Source: Kitasatospora gansuensis (GTDB taxonomy: Bacteria; Actinomycetota; Actinomycetes; Streptomycetales; Streptomycetaceae). Taken from it: a stretch of 64,000 nucleotides of DNA. Of this stretch, positions 51,993 to 61,981 are shown in pieces; the first letter of the stretch is position 1; the number at the start of each line of letters is the position of its first letter. The translations under genes and the position numbers were made by a program. The stretch spans positions 6,014,001-6,078,000 of the forward strand of contig NZ_JACHJR010000001.1 in assembly GCF_014203705.1 (NCBI RefSeq), written 5' to 3'. Under the pieces are notes generated by a model that was given only the letters and a program-made list of their open reading frames with translations, did no database searches and was not told where the DNA came from.

Positions 51993-52334
51993 GAACCACA
52001 GCCTACTGACCGTCAGGCGGCACCCCTTTTGTGAGGGTTCGTGGGCACCCGGCCGGCTGCCCGACGGTCCGTCACCCGCGTGTCCAGGGGCCGTCGTCCG
52101 GGGGTTCGTGCGAACCTCGAACGGCTGCATTGACCTGCGACTCCACTCCTTCGGGGGCTGATCGGGTAGCCGGGCGGCGCGTTACCGGGGGCTGCTCGTG
52201 AGTGCCGCATAAGGATGCAGTAGCGTTTGGCCCGCATAAGCATTCAAACCGTGCCCGTGGCCGGGTCGCCGGGGAGGCGCACAGCGACTCCCGGGGGCGA
52301 CGCGATCCCGGGCGAGACTTCGGGAAGGCGCTAC
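51993..52334. promoter_or_regulatory. divergent regulatory region of ctaC
   Basis: This 342-base gap holds no gene. It contains the palindrome GGTTCGTGCGAACC (52103-52116) and two direct copies of CCGCATAAG (52205-52213 and 52232-52240, 27 bp apart), both positioned ahead of ctaC. Either could be a regulator site. Confidence 0.4.
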
Positions 52335-53186
52335 GTGAGTCCCAACGGCTCCGACCGCTCGCCGCGGCGCACGATGCGGCGGAAGCTGCCTCAGGCGCTG
52401 GCACTGGGCCTCGTCATCGCGACCGCCACCGGCTGCTCGGCCAATAAGCTTCCCAGGCTTGGCCTCCCCAGCCCCGTCACCGCCGAGGGCCCGATGGTCC
52501 TCCGGATGTGGCAGGGCTCGTGGATCGCGGCTCTGGTGGTCGGCGCACTGATGTGGGGTCTGATCATCTGGAGTGTGATCTTCCACCGCCGCAGCCGCAC
52601 CAAGGTGGAGGTCCCCCCGCAGACCCGGTACAACCTGCCGATCGAGGCGTTGTACACCGCGGTCCCCCTCGTCATCGTCTCGGTGCTCTTCTACTTCGTC
52701 GCACGTGACGAGGCCCGGTTGACCCAGACCTCCGCCAAGCCGGACCACATGATCAACGTGGTCGGCTTCCAGTGGAGCTGGGCGTTCAACTACGAGAACA
52801 CCGAGAACCCGGACCCGGCCAACACCCAGGCCGCGTACGAGGTCGGCACCCCGGCCGAGCCGCCGACGCTCTACCTGCCGATCAACGAGACGGTGCAGTT
52901 CCGCCTCACCTCGCGGGACGTCATCCACGACTTCTGGCCGGTCAACTTCCTGATGAAGCAGGACGTCGTCCCGGGCGTGGTGAACAAGTTCGAGGTCACC
53001 CCGACCTCGTACGGCACCTTCCGCGGTAAGTGCGCGGAGCTCTGTGGTGTGGACCACTCGCGGATGCTGTTCAACGTCAAGGTCGTGGACCGGGCGGAGT
53101 ACGACAAGCACCTGGCGGAGCTTCGGGCCAAGGGCCAGAAGGGCGCGGTGCCCTCGGGCATCACCACCATGGGAAGTGAGAAGTGA
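52335..53186 (+). CDS. ctaC: cytochrome c oxidase subunit II
   Basis: This 283-residue lipoprotein subunit of the aa3 oxidase carries the CuA site that receives electrons. It has a lipobox Cys at residue 34 ([11 protein letters not shown]), two transmembrane helices, the QWSWAF aromatic stretch, and the CuA ligands in [12 protein letters not shown] (about residues 233-244). The GTG at 52335 is the likely start. Its TGA overlaps the ctaD GTG (GTGA), so the two are coupled. Confidence 0.95.
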   Translation: MSPNGSDRSPRRTMRRKLPQALALGLVIATATGCSANKLPRLGLPSPVTAEGPMVLRMWQGSWIAALVVGALMWGLIIWSVIFHRRSRTKVEVPPQTRYNLPIEALYTAVPLVIVSVLFYFVARDEARLTQTSAKPDHMINVVGFQWSWAFNYENTENPDPANTQAAYEVGTPAEPPTLYLPINETVQFRLTSRDVIHDFWPVNFLMKQDVVPGVVNKFEVTPTSYGTFRGKCAELCGVDHSRMLFNVKVVDRAEYDKHLAELRAKGQKGAVPSGITTMGSEK

Positions 53187-54964
53187 CTATCCTCAACGAG
53201 CCCGCCGCCGCCGGCGGGGCTGCCGGGGCCACGGTCACGGCCGGTGCTGAGTCGACCCGGAAGCCCGGGTCCACCATCATCAAGTGGCTGACCACCACCG
53301 ACCACAAGACGATCGGCACCCTGTACCTGGGGACGTCGTTCGCGTTCTTCCTGATCGGTGGTGTGCTCGCGCTGGTGATGCGCGCCGAGCTGGCTCGTCC
53401 GGGGACGCAGATCCTCTCGAACGAGCAGTTCAACCAGGCGTTCACCATGCACGGCACGATCATGCTGCTGATGTTCGCGACGCCGCTCTTCGCCGGTTTC
53501 GCGAACTGGATCATGCCGCTCCAGATCGGCGCACCCGACGTCGCCTTCCCGCGACTGAACATGTTCGCCTACTGGCTGTACCTGTTCGGCTCGATCATCG
53601 CGGTGGCCGGCTTCCTCACCCCGCAGGGTGCGGCCGACTTCGGCTGGTTCGCCTACTCCCCGCTGTCGGACGCGGTCCGTTCGCCGGGCATCGGCGCCGA
53701 CATGTGGATCATGGGTCTGGCCTTCTCCGGCTTCGGCACGATCCTCGGTTCGGTCAACTTCATCACCACCATCATCTGCATGCGCGCCCCCGGCATGACG
53801 ATGTTCCGGATGTCGATCTTCGTCTGGAACGTCCTGCTGACCGCCGTGCTGGTGCTGCTGGCCTTCCCGGTCCTCGCGGCCGCGCTGTTCGCCCTCGAGG
53901 CGGACCGGAAGTTCGGGGCGCACGTCTTCGACCCGGCCAACGGCGGGGCGCTGCTCTGGCAGCACCTGTTCTGGTTCTTCGGTCACCCCGAGGTGTACAT
54001 CATCGCGCTGCCGTTCTTCGGCATCGTCTCGGAGATCATCCCGGTCTTCAGCCGCAAGCCGATGTTCGGCTACTCCGGCCTGATCGCGGCCACCATCGCG
54101 ATCGCCGGTCTGTCGGTCACGGTGTGGGCGCACCACATGTACGTCACGGGACAGGTCCTGCTGCCGTTCTTCTCGTTCATGACCTTCCTGATCGCGGTCC
54201 CGACCGGGGTGAAGTTCTTCAACTGGGTCGGCACCATGTGGAAGGGCTCGCTGAGCTTCGAGACCCCGATGCTCTGGACGGTCGGCTTCCTGGTGACCTT
54301 CCTGTTCGGTGGTCTGACGGGTGTTCTGCTCGCCTCCCCGCCGATCGACTTCCACGTCTCGGACTCCTACTTCGTGGTGGCGCACTTCCACTACGTGGTG
54401 TTCGGCACCGTGGTGTTCGCGATGTTCGCCGGCTTCCACTTCTGGTGGCCGAAGATGACCGGCAAGATGCTCGACGAGCGCCTTGGCAAGATCACCTTCT
54501 GGACGCTGTTCATCGGCTTCCACGGCACCTTCCTGGTCCAGCACTGGCTCGGCGCGGAGGGCATGCCCCGCCGCTACGCCGACTACCTGGCCTCGGACGG
54601 CTTCACCACGCTGAACACCATCTCGACCATCGCGTCGTTCCTGCTCGGTCTGTCGATCCTGCCGTTCCTCTACAACGTCTGGAAGACCGCGAAGTACGGC
54701 GAGAAGATCGAGGTCGACGACCCGTGGGGCTACGGCCGTTCGCTGGAGTGGGCGACCGCCTGCCCGCCGCCGCGGCACAACTTCCTCACCCTGCCCCGGA
54801 TCCGTTCGGAATCCCCGGCGTTCGACCTGCACCACCCGGACATCGCCGCGCTCGACTACCTCGAGTACCACGGTGAGCCGGCGAAGCACTTCGAGGGTGT
54901 CACCCCGGCGAAGTACGACGCTCCGCAGCTGGGCAAGGGCCCGAAGAAGGACGGGGACGCCTGA
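53183..54964 (+). CDS. ctaD: cytochrome c oxidase subunit I
   Basis: This 593-residue, 12-helix catalytic subunit holds heme a, heme a3 and CuB. Motifs visible are [12 protein letters not shown] (heme a His), [15 protein letters not shown] with the crosslinked His/Tyr, [10 protein letters not shown] (CuB histidines) and [10 protein letters not shown] (heme ligands). It starts at a GTG overlapping ctaC and ends overlapping the ctaF ATG by one base. Confidence 0.97.
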   Translation: MTILNEPAAAGGAAGATVTAGAESTRKPGSTIIKWLTTTDHKTIGTLYLGTSFAFFLIGGVLALVMRAELARPGTQILSNEQFNQAFTMHGTIMLLMFATPLFAGFANWIMPLQIGAPDVAFPRLNMFAYWLYLFGSIIAVAGFLTPQGAADFGWFAYSPLSDAVRSPGIGADMWIMGLAFSGFGTILGSVNFITTIICMRAPGMTMFRMSIFVWNVLLTAVLVLLAFPVLAAALFALEADRKFGAHVFDPANGGALLWQHLFWFFGHPEVYIIALPFFGIVSEIIPVFSRKPMFGYSGLIAATIAIAGLSVTVWAHHMYVTGQVLLPFFSFMTFLIAVPTGVKFFNWVGTMWKGSLSFETPMLWTVGFLVTFLFGGLTGVLLASPPIDFHVSDSYFVVAHFHYVVFGTVVFAMFAGFHFWWPKMTGKMLDERLGKITFWTLFIGFHGTFLVQHWLGAEGMPRRYADYLASDGFTTLNTISTIASFLLGLSILPFLYNVWKTAKYGEKIEVDDPWGYGRSLEWATACPPPRHNFLTLPRIRSESPAFDLHHPDIAALDYLEYHGEPAKHFEGVTPAKYDAPQLGKGPKKDGDA

Positions 54965-55380
54965 TGAAGGAACAGGGCAAGATCTTCCTGGGCTTCGCCG
55001 TCTTCATCCTGGCGATGGCCATCACCTACGGGGTGTGGACCAACCACTCCGAGCACGGTGTGGAGGCCGCCGGCACCACGGCGCTCTTCCTCGCCTTCGG
55101 CCTGTGCGCGATGGTCGGTTACTACCTGGCCTACACCGCCAAGCGGGTCGACACCGGCGCGGGTGACAACCCCGAGGCCGAGGTCGCGGACGACGCCGGC
55201 GAGCTGGGCTTCTTCGCCCCGCACAGCTGGCAGCCGCTCTCGCTGGCGATCGGTGGCGCGCTCGCGTTCATGGGCGTCATCTTCGGCTGGTGGCTGCTGT
55301 ACTGGTCGATCCCGATCATCCTGATCGGCCTGTTCGGCTGGGTCTTCGAGTTCTACCGCGGTGAGGACCAGAACCAGTAG
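54964..55380 (+). CDS. ctaF: cytochrome c oxidase subunit IV
   Basis: This 138-residue protein has two N-terminal helices, a short linker and two more hydrophobic segments, matching actinobacterial subunit IV of the aa3 oxidase. It is translationally coupled to ctaD (TGATG overlap) and completes the ctaC-ctaD-ctaF operon. Confidence 0.93.
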   Translation: MKEQGKIFLGFAVFILAMAITYGVWTNHSEHGVEAAGTTALFLAFGLCAMVGYYLAYTAKRVDTGAGDNPEAEVADDAGELGFFAPHSWQPLSLAIGGALAFMGVIFGWWLLYWSIPIILIGLFGWVFEFYRGEDQNQ

Positions 55381-55401
55381 GTTCCCCCGCACCCGCCGTA
55401 C

Positions 55402-55441
55402 CGAGCGGCCGGGCATCCCTGACGGGGTGTCCGGCCGCTCG
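55402..55441 (+). terminator. terminator of ctaCDF
   Basis: A 14-bp stem (CGAGCGGCCGGGCA at 55402-55415 with 55428-55441; one wobble pair) is followed by TTTT, a nearly classical intrinsic terminator. Confidence 0.8.
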
Positions 55442-55562
55442 CGTTTTGCGGCCCTCCGGGTGGCCCGCTCACCCGCTCGGGTCAACCGGGACTGCGGGCG
55501 CGGGCCGCTCGGGGCTGACTGTTCTTACGATCTGATAGGTCGTCGGAACCAGGGAGGCAGCC

Positions 55563-56810
55563 GTGAGGACCAGGCACGGAGTCGCGCTGACGGCTGCACT
55601 GCTGCTGTTGGGGCCGGTGGTCGGCTGCTCCTCCGGGAGCGCCCCGGCCGCTGTGGAGACCGTCGAACCGGCGGACGTGAGCGGGCTGGTGCACACCTCG
55701 GCCAGTGGCGAGGTGGACCCGGCGAAGCCGCTCACCGTCACCGCCGACCAGGGCGGCCACCTCACCGACGTCACCGTCACCGGGGCGGACGGCCGGGTGG
55801 TGGCCGGGCAGCTGGCCGCGGACCTGAAGAGCTGGCGGAGCACGGGCCGGCTCAAGGCGGGCACCCGGTACGCGGTGCGGGTCGCCGCGGACGACGGCCG
55901 GGGCGGCCGGGGGGAGACCAGCAGCTCGTTCGGCACGGTGGCCGCCCAGCACCTGCTCACCGCCGAGCTCGGCCCCGACTCCTCCGGCAGCGGCGTCTAC
56001 GGCGTGGGCCAGCCGCTCACCGTACAGCTCTCCGAGGCGGTCAAGGACCCTGCGGGGCGTCAGGAGGTCGAACGGGGCCTGACGGTGGCCTCCGAGCCCG
56101 CCGTGACCGGCGCCTGGTACTGGGTGGACGACAAGAACCTGCACTTCCGGCCGAAGGAGTACTGGCCGGCCAACGCGAAGATCCGGCTGGCCTACGACCT
56201 GCAGGGCGTACCGGTCGCCGACGGCCTGTACGGCGGCGAGGCGGTCAGCCGCTCACTGCGGACCGGCGACCGGGTCGAGGTGGTGGTGGACGCCGCCTCG
56301 CACCACCTGACGTACCGTCGCAACGGCGAGGAGGTCAGGTCCATCCCGGTCACCACCGGCAAGCCCGGCTTCGCCACCCGCAACGGCATCAAGGTGGTGC
56401 TGGGCCAGGAGTCCCAGGTCCGGATGAACGGCGAGTCGATCGGCATCCGGGAGGGCAGCACCGAGGCGTACGACCTCGAGGTGAAGTGGGCCACCCGGGT
56501 GACCTGGAGCGGCGAGTACGTGCACGCCGCCCCGTGGTCGGTCGGCTCCCAGGGCGTCGAGAACGTCAGCCACGGCTGCACCGGGATGAGCACCGAGAAC
56601 GCCAAGTGGTTCTACGACCAGACCCGGATCGGCGACCTGGTCCAGGTGGTCAACAGCAAGGGCGCCGGCATGGAGCACTTCGGCAACGGCTTCGGCGACT
56701 GGAACATCCCCTGGGCCGAGTGGCTCCAGCACTCCGCGCTGGGCCAACCGGTCTCCACGGCGGGCGCCTTGGGGATGCAGGCGACCGGGAACGCTCCGCT
56801 GCTTGATTGA
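55563..56810 (+). CDS. L,D-transpeptidase, lipoprotein
   Basis: This 415-residue peptidoglycan cross-linking enzyme makes 3-3 links. Lipobox GPVVGCSSG (Cys near residue 22) anchors it. Two Ig-like domains (about residues 40-250) precede the YkuD catalytic domain with the His-x13-16-S-H-G-C signature: YVHAAPWSVGSQGVENVSHG with Cys at residue 339. This matches the Ldt class of mycobacteria and streptomycetes. GTG start. It lies between the two respiratory operons. Confidence 0.93.
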   Translation: MRTRHGVALTAALLLLGPVVGCSSGSAPAAVETVEPADVSGLVHTSASGEVDPAKPLTVTADQGGHLTDVTVTGADGRVVAGQLAADLKSWRSTGRLKAGTRYAVRVAADDGRGGRGETSSSFGTVAAQHLLTAELGPDSSGSGVYGVGQPLTVQLSEAVKDPAGRQEVERGLTVASEPAVTGAWYWVDDKNLHFRPKEYWPANAKIRLAYDLQGVPVADGLYGGEAVSRSLRTGDRVEVVVDAASHHLTYRRNGEEVRSIPVTTGKPGFATRNGIKVVLGQESQVRMNGESIGIREGSTEAYDLEVKWATRVTWSGEYVHAAPWSVGSQGVENVSHGCTGMSTENAKWFYDQTRIGDLVQVVNSKGAGMEHFGNGFGDWNIPWAEWLQHSALGQPVSTAGALGMQATGNAPLLD

Positions 56811-56817
56811 CGAACCC

Positions 56818-57183
56818 TCAGCGGTACGCGACACCCAGGGCCGTGGTGACCGCGGCCAGGGCGTCGGCGTGGCTGAGGCCGAGGCGGGCGGCGCGTTCCG
56901 CGTAGTCGGTGGCGGCCGCGGCGGCGAGGCGGTGGGCGGTGTCGCCGGTGGCGGCGATCAGGGTGCCGCGGCGGCCGTGGGTCTCGACCACGCCGTCGGC
57001 CTCGAGTTCGCGGTAGGCGCGGGCCACCGTGTTGGCGGCCAGGCCGAGTTCCTCGGCGAGGGCCCGGACGGTGGGGAGCTTGAGTCCGGCGGGCAGTGCC
57101 CCGCTCCGCGCCTGGTCGGCGATCTGGGCCCGGACCTGCTCGTACGGGGGAGTGGCGGCGTCGTGGTCGACGGACAGCTGCAC
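56818..57183 (-). CDS. GntR-family regulator, YtrA type
   Basis: This 121-residue regulator has a GntR winged HTH (PPYEQVRAQIADQARSGALP, then LPTVRALAEELGLAANTVAR) and a short C-terminal helix pair instead of a large ligand domain, as in the YtrA subfamily. The GTG at 57183 is chosen because AGGAG precedes it; the ATG at 57213 adds ten residues. No transporter pair is adjacent, so the target is unclear. Confidence 0.88.
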   Translation of the reverse strand: MQLSVDHDAATPPYEQVRAQIADQARSGALPAGLKLPTVRALAEELGLAANTVARAYRELEADGVVETHGRRGTLIAATGDTAHRLAAAAATDYAERAARLGLSHADALAAVTTALGVAYR

Positions 57184-57230
57184 GGGATCTCCTGACGGTT
57201 CGTTACCCGTCATTCTGCCGCAGGAAGGCC

Positions 57231-57264
57231 GATGGCCCCCCACCGTGAACGGTGGGGGGCCATC
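57231..57264. terminator. terminator of the qcrCAB operon
   Basis: A perfect 16-bp stem (arms 57231-57246 and 57249-57264) lies ~20 bases beyond the qcrB stop on the minus strand. Confidence 0.85.
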
Positions 57265-57284
57265 GGCTGTGGCGGGTACGAGAA

Positions 57285-58937
57285 TCAGTGGTGGCCGTGG
57301 CCGCTGGTGATCTCGTGGTGCTCCTCGGCGGTGGGCTTGGGGATCTGGTTCCCCTCGCCGTAGAAGCCCTGGGAGAGCTTCGCGCGGGTCTTGGCGAGGA
57401 CGCCGACCTTGCGCTTGACGCCGTTCTCGTCGACCTCGTCCGGCAGCTCGATCGGCTTGGGCTGCTCGTGCGCGGTGATGGTGTGCAGCTTGCCCGCGGG
57501 CAGCTGGGCGTGCACCTCGACGAACTCACCGTGCGGCAGGCGCTTGATGACGCCGGTCTCGCGACCGTGCAGCACCTTGTCCTTGTCGCGGCGCTGGAGG
57601 CCGAGGCACCAGCGCTTGGTGACGAAGAAGGTGATCACCGGCACCACGAAGAACCCGACCCGCACGAAGTACGTGATGTCGTTCAGCGAGAGGTGCAGGT
57701 GGGTGGCGAACAGGTCGTTGCCACCGCCGACCAGCAGGACCAGGTAGAGGCTGATCCAGGCCGCGCCGAGACCGGTGCGGACCGGGGCGTTGCGCGGGCG
57801 GTCCAGGATGTGGTGCTCGCGCTTGTCGCCGGTCACCCAGCTCTCGATGAACGGGTAGACCGCGATGGCCACCAGCACCAGCGGGAAGATCATCAGCGGG
57901 ATGAACACACCCAGGTTCAGGGTGTGGCCCCAGAGGCCGATCTCCCAGCCCGGCATGATGCGGATCAGACCCTCGGAGAAGCCCATGTACCAGTCGGGCT
58001 GCGCGTCGGTGGAGACCTGGTCGGGGCGGTACGGACCGTACGCCCAGATCGGGTTGATGGTCGCGATCGCCGAGACGGCCGAGATGATGCCGAAGACCAG
58101 GAAGAAGAAGCCACCGGCCTTGGCCATGTAGACCGGCATCAGCGGCATGCCGACGACGTTCTTCTCGGTCTTGCCCGGGCCCGCCCACTGGGTGTGCTTG
58201 TGGTAGAAGACCAGGATCAGGTGGGCCACCAGCAGGCCCAGCATGACGCCCGGGATCAGCAGCACGTGGATGGTGAAGAACCGCGGCACGATGTCGGTGC
58301 CGGGGAACTCCCCGCCGAACAGGAACATCTGCAGGTAGGTGCCGACCAGCGGCACGGCCAGGACCGCGCCCTCCATGAAGCGGATACCCGTACCGGAGAG
58401 CAGGTCGTCCGGGAGCGAGTAGCCCATGAAGCCGTCGAACATGCCCAGGAACAGCAGCAGGAAGCCGAACAGCCAGTTGACCTCGCGCGGCTTGCGGAAC
58501 GCGCCGGTGAAGAACACGCGCATCATGTGCACGAGCATCGCGGCGACGAACACCAGCGCGGCCCAGTGGTGGATCTGACGGATCAGCAGACCGCCGCGGA
58601 CCTCGAACGAGATGTCCAGCGTGGAGGCGTACGCCTCCGACATCCTGATGCCCTGGAGCGGGGCGTACGAGCCGTGGTACACGGTCTCGCCCATGCTCGG
58701 GGTGAAGAACAGCGTCAGGTAGACGCCGGTCAGGATGATGATGATGAAGGTGTAGAGGCAGATCTCACCGAGCATGAAGGACCAGTGGTCCGGGAAGATC
58801 TTCCGCAGGTTGGCCTTGGCCAGGGTGTAGAGGCCGAGACGGCCGTCCACCCAGTCCGCGGCCGACTCCGCCTTGTTGGCGGGCTTGGCACGGGTGCTGG
58901 CCGGCTTTGCGGCACCCTTGGTGCTGCTCGCGGTCAT
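57285..58937 (-). CDS. qcrB: cytochrome bc1 complex cytochrome b subunit
   Basis: This 550-residue membrane subunit carries two b-type hemes (QIHHWAALVFVAAMLVHMM with H..H ligands; FFTIHVLLIPGVML, LLVAHLILVFYH) and the Qo-site sequence NPIWAYGPYRP (PEWY-like position). It has the C-terminal extension typical of actinobacterial QcrB. ATGA overlap with qcrA. Last gene of qcrC-qcrA-qcrB. Confidence 0.96.
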   Translation of the reverse strand: MTASSTKGAAKPASTRAKPANKAESAADWVDGRLGLYTLAKANLRKIFPDHWSFMLGEICLYTFIIIILTGVYLTLFFTPSMGETVYHGSYAPLQGIRMSEAYASTLDISFEVRGGLLIRQIHHWAALVFVAAMLVHMMRVFFTGAFRKPREVNWLFGFLLLFLGMFDGFMGYSLPDDLLSGTGIRFMEGAVLAVPLVGTYLQMFLFGGEFPGTDIVPRFFTIHVLLIPGVMLGLLVAHLILVFYHKHTQWAGPGKTEKNVVGMPLMPVYMAKAGGFFFLVFGIISAVSAIATINPIWAYGPYRPDQVSTDAQPDWYMGFSEGLIRIMPGWEIGLWGHTLNLGVFIPLMIFPLVLVAIAVYPFIESWVTGDKREHHILDRPRNAPVRTGLGAAWISLYLVLLVGGGNDLFATHLHLSLNDITYFVRVGFFVVPVITFFVTKRWCLGLQRRDKDKVLHGRETGVIKRLPHGEFVEVHAQLPAGKLHTITAHEQPKPIELPDEVDENGVKRKVGVLAKTRAKLSQGFYGEGNQIPKPTAEEHHEITSGHGHH

Positions 58938-60004
58938 CGGCTGCGCTCCCAGTAACTCGGGCCAACGGGCTCGTCGAAGTCGCCGGTGGCGACCAGGTAG
59001 CCCTTTTCGTCAACAGTGATCTTCAGCTGCGGCAGCGGGTGACCGGCCGGGCCGAAGATGACGCGGGCGCCGTCCGCCAGGTCGAAGGTCGACTGGTGGC
59101 AGGGGCAGAGCGCGTGGTGGGTCTGCTGCTCGTAGAGGCTGATCGGGCAGCCGACGTGGGTGCAGATCTTCGAGTAGGCGAGGATGCCCTCGAAGCCCTT
59201 GTCCCGGGACTCCTTGTCCTTGATGTCCTCCGGAGCGATCCGGATCAGCATCAGGGCGTCCTTGGCGATCTGGACCTGGAACTCGTGCGAGTCCTCCTCC
59301 AGACCCTCGGGCTTCGCGAAGCTCAGCGAGCCGACCACGATGTCCTCGGGCTTCATCGGCTCGTTGGTGTTCATGTTGATCAGCTGGATCGGCTTGGCCT
59401 TGGTGGCCTCCTTCCAGCCGGTGTGCTCCAGCTTGTCCTCGGGCAGCGGCCCGAGGTCGCGGAGCAGCACCACACCGGAGAGCGGCACCAGGGCCATCGA
59501 CCCGATCAGGGTGTTGCGGATCATCTTGCGGCGGCCGAAGCCGGACTCGGCGGCGCCGGTCTTGAACTGCTCGATGACGTCCGCGCGGACCTCGTCGTCG
59601 GCCTCGATCGCGTGGCGCTCGGCCGGCAGCTCGTGGTCCGACATCAGGGTGCGGGCCCAGTGGACCGCGCCCGCGCCGATGCAGAAGAGCGCCACCCCGA
59701 GGGTCAGGCCGAGCGAGAAGTTCAGCGCGCTGACGTGACCGATCGGGAAGATGTAGACGATCTTGTCGATCGGGAAGATCACGAAGGACGCGATGAACCC
59801 GACCGTCGACAGCATCGACAGGATGAAGAGCAGCGAGACCTGACGCTCGGCCCGCTTGGCGGCCCGCTCGTCGATGTCGGTGCGACGCGGCTCGTGGGCC
59901 GGCAGGCCCGGGTCGGCGAACGGGTCACCGTGTGCGGCGACCTCGGTGCCGTGGGAGTCGTGCGACTCCGGCAGGGTGTCCTTGGACATGTTGTCGTGGC
60001 TCAT
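58934..60004 (-). CDS. qcrA: cytochrome bc1 complex Rieske iron-sulfur subunit
   Basis: This 356-residue protein has three N-terminal transmembrane helices (actinobacterial type) and the Rieske domain: CTHVGCPISL and CPCHQSTFD (about residues 281-303) give the Cys/His ligands and disulfide. Its ATG overlaps the qcrC stop and its stop overlaps the qcrB start, so translation is coupled through the operon. Confidence 0.96.
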   Translation of the reverse strand: MSHDNMSKDTLPESHDSHGTEVAAHGDPFADPGLPAHEPRRTDIDERAAKRAERQVSLLFILSMLSTVGFIASFVIFPIDKIVYIFPIGHVSALNFSLGLTLGVALFCIGAGAVHWARTLMSDHELPAERHAIEADDEVRADVIEQFKTGAAESGFGRRKMIRNTLIGSMALVPLSGVVLLRDLGPLPEDKLEHTGWKEATKAKPIQLINMNTNEPMKPEDIVVGSLSFAKPEGLEEDSHEFQVQIAKDALMLIRIAPEDIKDKESRDKGFEGILAYSKICTHVGCPISLYEQQTHHALCPCHQSTFDLADGARVIFGPAGHPLPQLKITVDEKGYLVATGDFDEPVGPSYWERSR

Positions 60005-60810
60005 GACTTCTTGGCCTTGGTGGTGTGGGCGGCGACCCAGATCGCGATCGCGATCAGGCTGCCGAGTCCGAAGATCCAACCGAACAGACCCTCGGTCACC
60101 GGGCCGAGGCTGCCCAGGCTCAGACCGCCGGGGTTGGGCTCGTCATTGGTGGTGTGGCGGACGAAGGCCACGATCTGACGCTTCTGCTCCTCGGGCATGA
60201 TGCCGTCGGGGAAGGAGGGCATGTTCTGCGGGCCGGTCTGCATGGCCTCGTAGATGTGCTTGGGGTCCACGCCGTCCAGCGCGGGAGCGTACTTGCCCTG
60301 CGACAGGGCACCGCCCTGGCCCGCGAAGTTGTGGCACTGGGAGCAGTTGGTGCGGAACAGCTCGCCGCCCTTGGCGACGTCGTCCGGGTTGGTCGAGGTG
60401 TACTGCTCCTTGGCCGGAGCGACCGGGCCGGGGCCGAGCGAGGCCACGAAGGCGGCCATCTGGTCGATCTCGGCCTGGGAGTAGATGTTCTTCTTCTTCG
60501 GCACCTGGGCGCCGGGCTGCTGAGCCGGCATCCGGCCGGTGGCAACCTGGAAGTCCACCGCTGCGGAACCGACGCCGACCAGGCTCGGACCGTCCGAGCT
60601 GCCCTGCCCGTTCAGACCGTGGCAGGAGGAGCAGCCCACGGCGAAGAGCTTCTTGCCCTCGTCGATCGCGAGCGACTGCACCGAGCTGTCGGCCTGCGCC
60701 TTCTCGGCGGGCAGGAACGCGGCGTACAGCCCCCCGGTGGCCGCCAGGGCGAAGAGTAGGACGACCAGCGCCGCCAGTGGATGGCGCCGTCGTGCGGAGA
60801 GCTTTTTCAC
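60001..60810 (-). CDS. qcrC: cytochrome bc1 complex diheme cytochrome c subunit
   Basis: This 269-residue diheme cytochrome cc replaces soluble cytochrome c and passes electrons directly to the aa3 oxidase. Heme sites are C60-S-S-C63-H64 and C156-S-Q-C159-H160. There is an N-terminal signal anchor and a C-terminal membrane helix (GWIFGLGSLIAIAIWVAA). It is the first gene of the qcrC-qcrA-qcrB group, ~140 bp after ctaE. Confidence 0.96.
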   Translation of the reverse strand: MKKLSARRRHPLAALVVLLFALAATGGLYAAFLPAEKAQADSSVQSLAIDEGKKLFAVGCSSCHGLNGQGSSDGPSLVGVGSAAVDFQVATGRMPAQQPGAQVPKKKNIYSQAEIDQMAAFVASLGPGPVAPAKEQYTSTNPDDVAKGGELFRTNCSQCHNFAGQGGALSQGKYAPALDGVDPKHIYEAMQTGPQNMPSFPDGIMPEEQKRQIVAFVRHTTNDEPNPGGLSLGSLGPVTEGLFGWIFGLGSLIAIAIWVAAHTTKAKKS

Positions 60811-60949
60811 GGATTAACCCCGGGGTCAGGATCTGGTCGGCTGGTGGGCGTGCCTCGCGGCCCGGTCTGCCCGGGCCGGCTGCGGGGACGCGCGCGGTCG
60901 GTCGGTGCGGGTACGGCTCCGGCCGTCGGCCAGCGACCTGATCAGCTGG

Positions 60950-61570
60950 TTACTTGATCAGGTAGATGGTCGCGAACAGGGCGATCCACACGACGTCGAC
61001 GAAGTGCCAGTAGTACGACACCACGATCGCGGCGGTGGCCTGCTCGTGCGTGAACCGCTTGGCTGCGTACGTCCGTGCCAGGACCAGCAGGAACGCGATC
61101 AGACCACCCGTCACGTGCATGCCGTGGAAGCCGGTGGTCAGGTAGAACACCGTGCCGTACGGGTCCGAGGACAGCGAGAGGCCGTCCTTCTTGACCAGCT
61201 CGGTGTACTCGAAGATCTGGCCGCCGATGAAGATCGCGCCCATCACGAAGGTGATGATGAACCACGAGCGGAGCTTCTTCACGTCACCGCGCTCGGCGGC
61301 GAAGACGCCGAGCTGGCAGGTGAGGGAGGAGAGCACCAGGATCGTGGTGTTCACCGAGGAGAAGGGCACGTTGAGCGCGTGGGCCTTCTCAGACCAGAAC
61401 TCCGCGCCCTTGACCGAGCGGAGCGTGAAGTACATCGCGAACAGGGCCGCGAAGAACATCAGCTCCGAGCTCAGCCAGACGATGGTTCCGACGCTGACCA
61501 GGTTCGGCCTGTTGACCGCTCCGTGCGCGTGTCCGGTTTCTGTTGCTGTTGCTGTCGCCACGACGGACAT
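60950..61570 (-). CDS. ctaE: cytochrome c oxidase subunit III
   Basis: This 206-residue subunit has five or more helices, with [36 protein letters not shown] and [16 protein letters not shown], conserved in CtaE. ATG at 61570 has AAGGGA eight bases upstream. It leads a probable ctaE-qcrC-qcrA-qcrB transcript that builds the bc1-aa3 supercomplex with ctaCDF. Confidence 0.95.
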   Translation of the reverse strand: MSVVATATATETGHAHGAVNRPNLVSVGTIVWLSSELMFFAALFAMYFTLRSVKGAEFWSEKAHALNVPFSSVNTTILVLSSLTCQLGVFAAERGDVKKLRSWFIITFVMGAIFIGGQIFEYTELVKKDGLSLSSDPYGTVFYLTTGFHGMHVTGGLIAFLLVLARTYAAKRFTHEQATAAIVVSYYWHFVDVVWIALFATIYLIK

Positions 61571-61981
61571 TATGTCGGTCCCTTATTCCGTCTTCACGCC
61601 GGGGGGTGTACCTCGGAGTGTCCGGTGCGTGCGGTATGCCCCGTTGGCAGCCGACGGGGCGTCGGACGAGGGCTCCGAGGAGGTGGCGTCCCATTTCTGA
61701 CGGTTCATTGACGGCAGGAGTACCCGTTCGCCCCGCGTGTCCTTGCGGGGCGCGAGGGGGTCGGTCGGCTAGCGGGTCCGCCGTACGAGTGGAACAGCTC
61801 TTCTGGGGTGACGATCCGTCGCCCGTGTGCGCGACGGGCGTGGCGGCTCGTCCGAGGGAGATCGCGCCAGAGGGTCACCACGAGGGGTGTGCGGGAGTAG
61901 CATCCGGAAGTGAACGTGGTCCGGGTCACACCGGGCCGGAGCACAGCCATATAAGAGGACGAGTACCCGGGAGCAGGGCCC
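61571..61981. other. divergent promoter region of ctaE
   Basis: This 411-base gap has no convincing gene. Two hairpins are visible: CGCCCCGC at 61729-61736 with 61745-61752, and CCGTCGC/GCGACGG around 61817-61838. They may be regulatory or attenuator structures; I cannot assign them. Confidence 0.35.

Noticed and set aside
52103-52116. LexA (SOS) box upstream of ctaC
   Set aside because: The half-sites are in the reverse order (GTTCG..CGAAC) compared with the actinobacterial LexA site.
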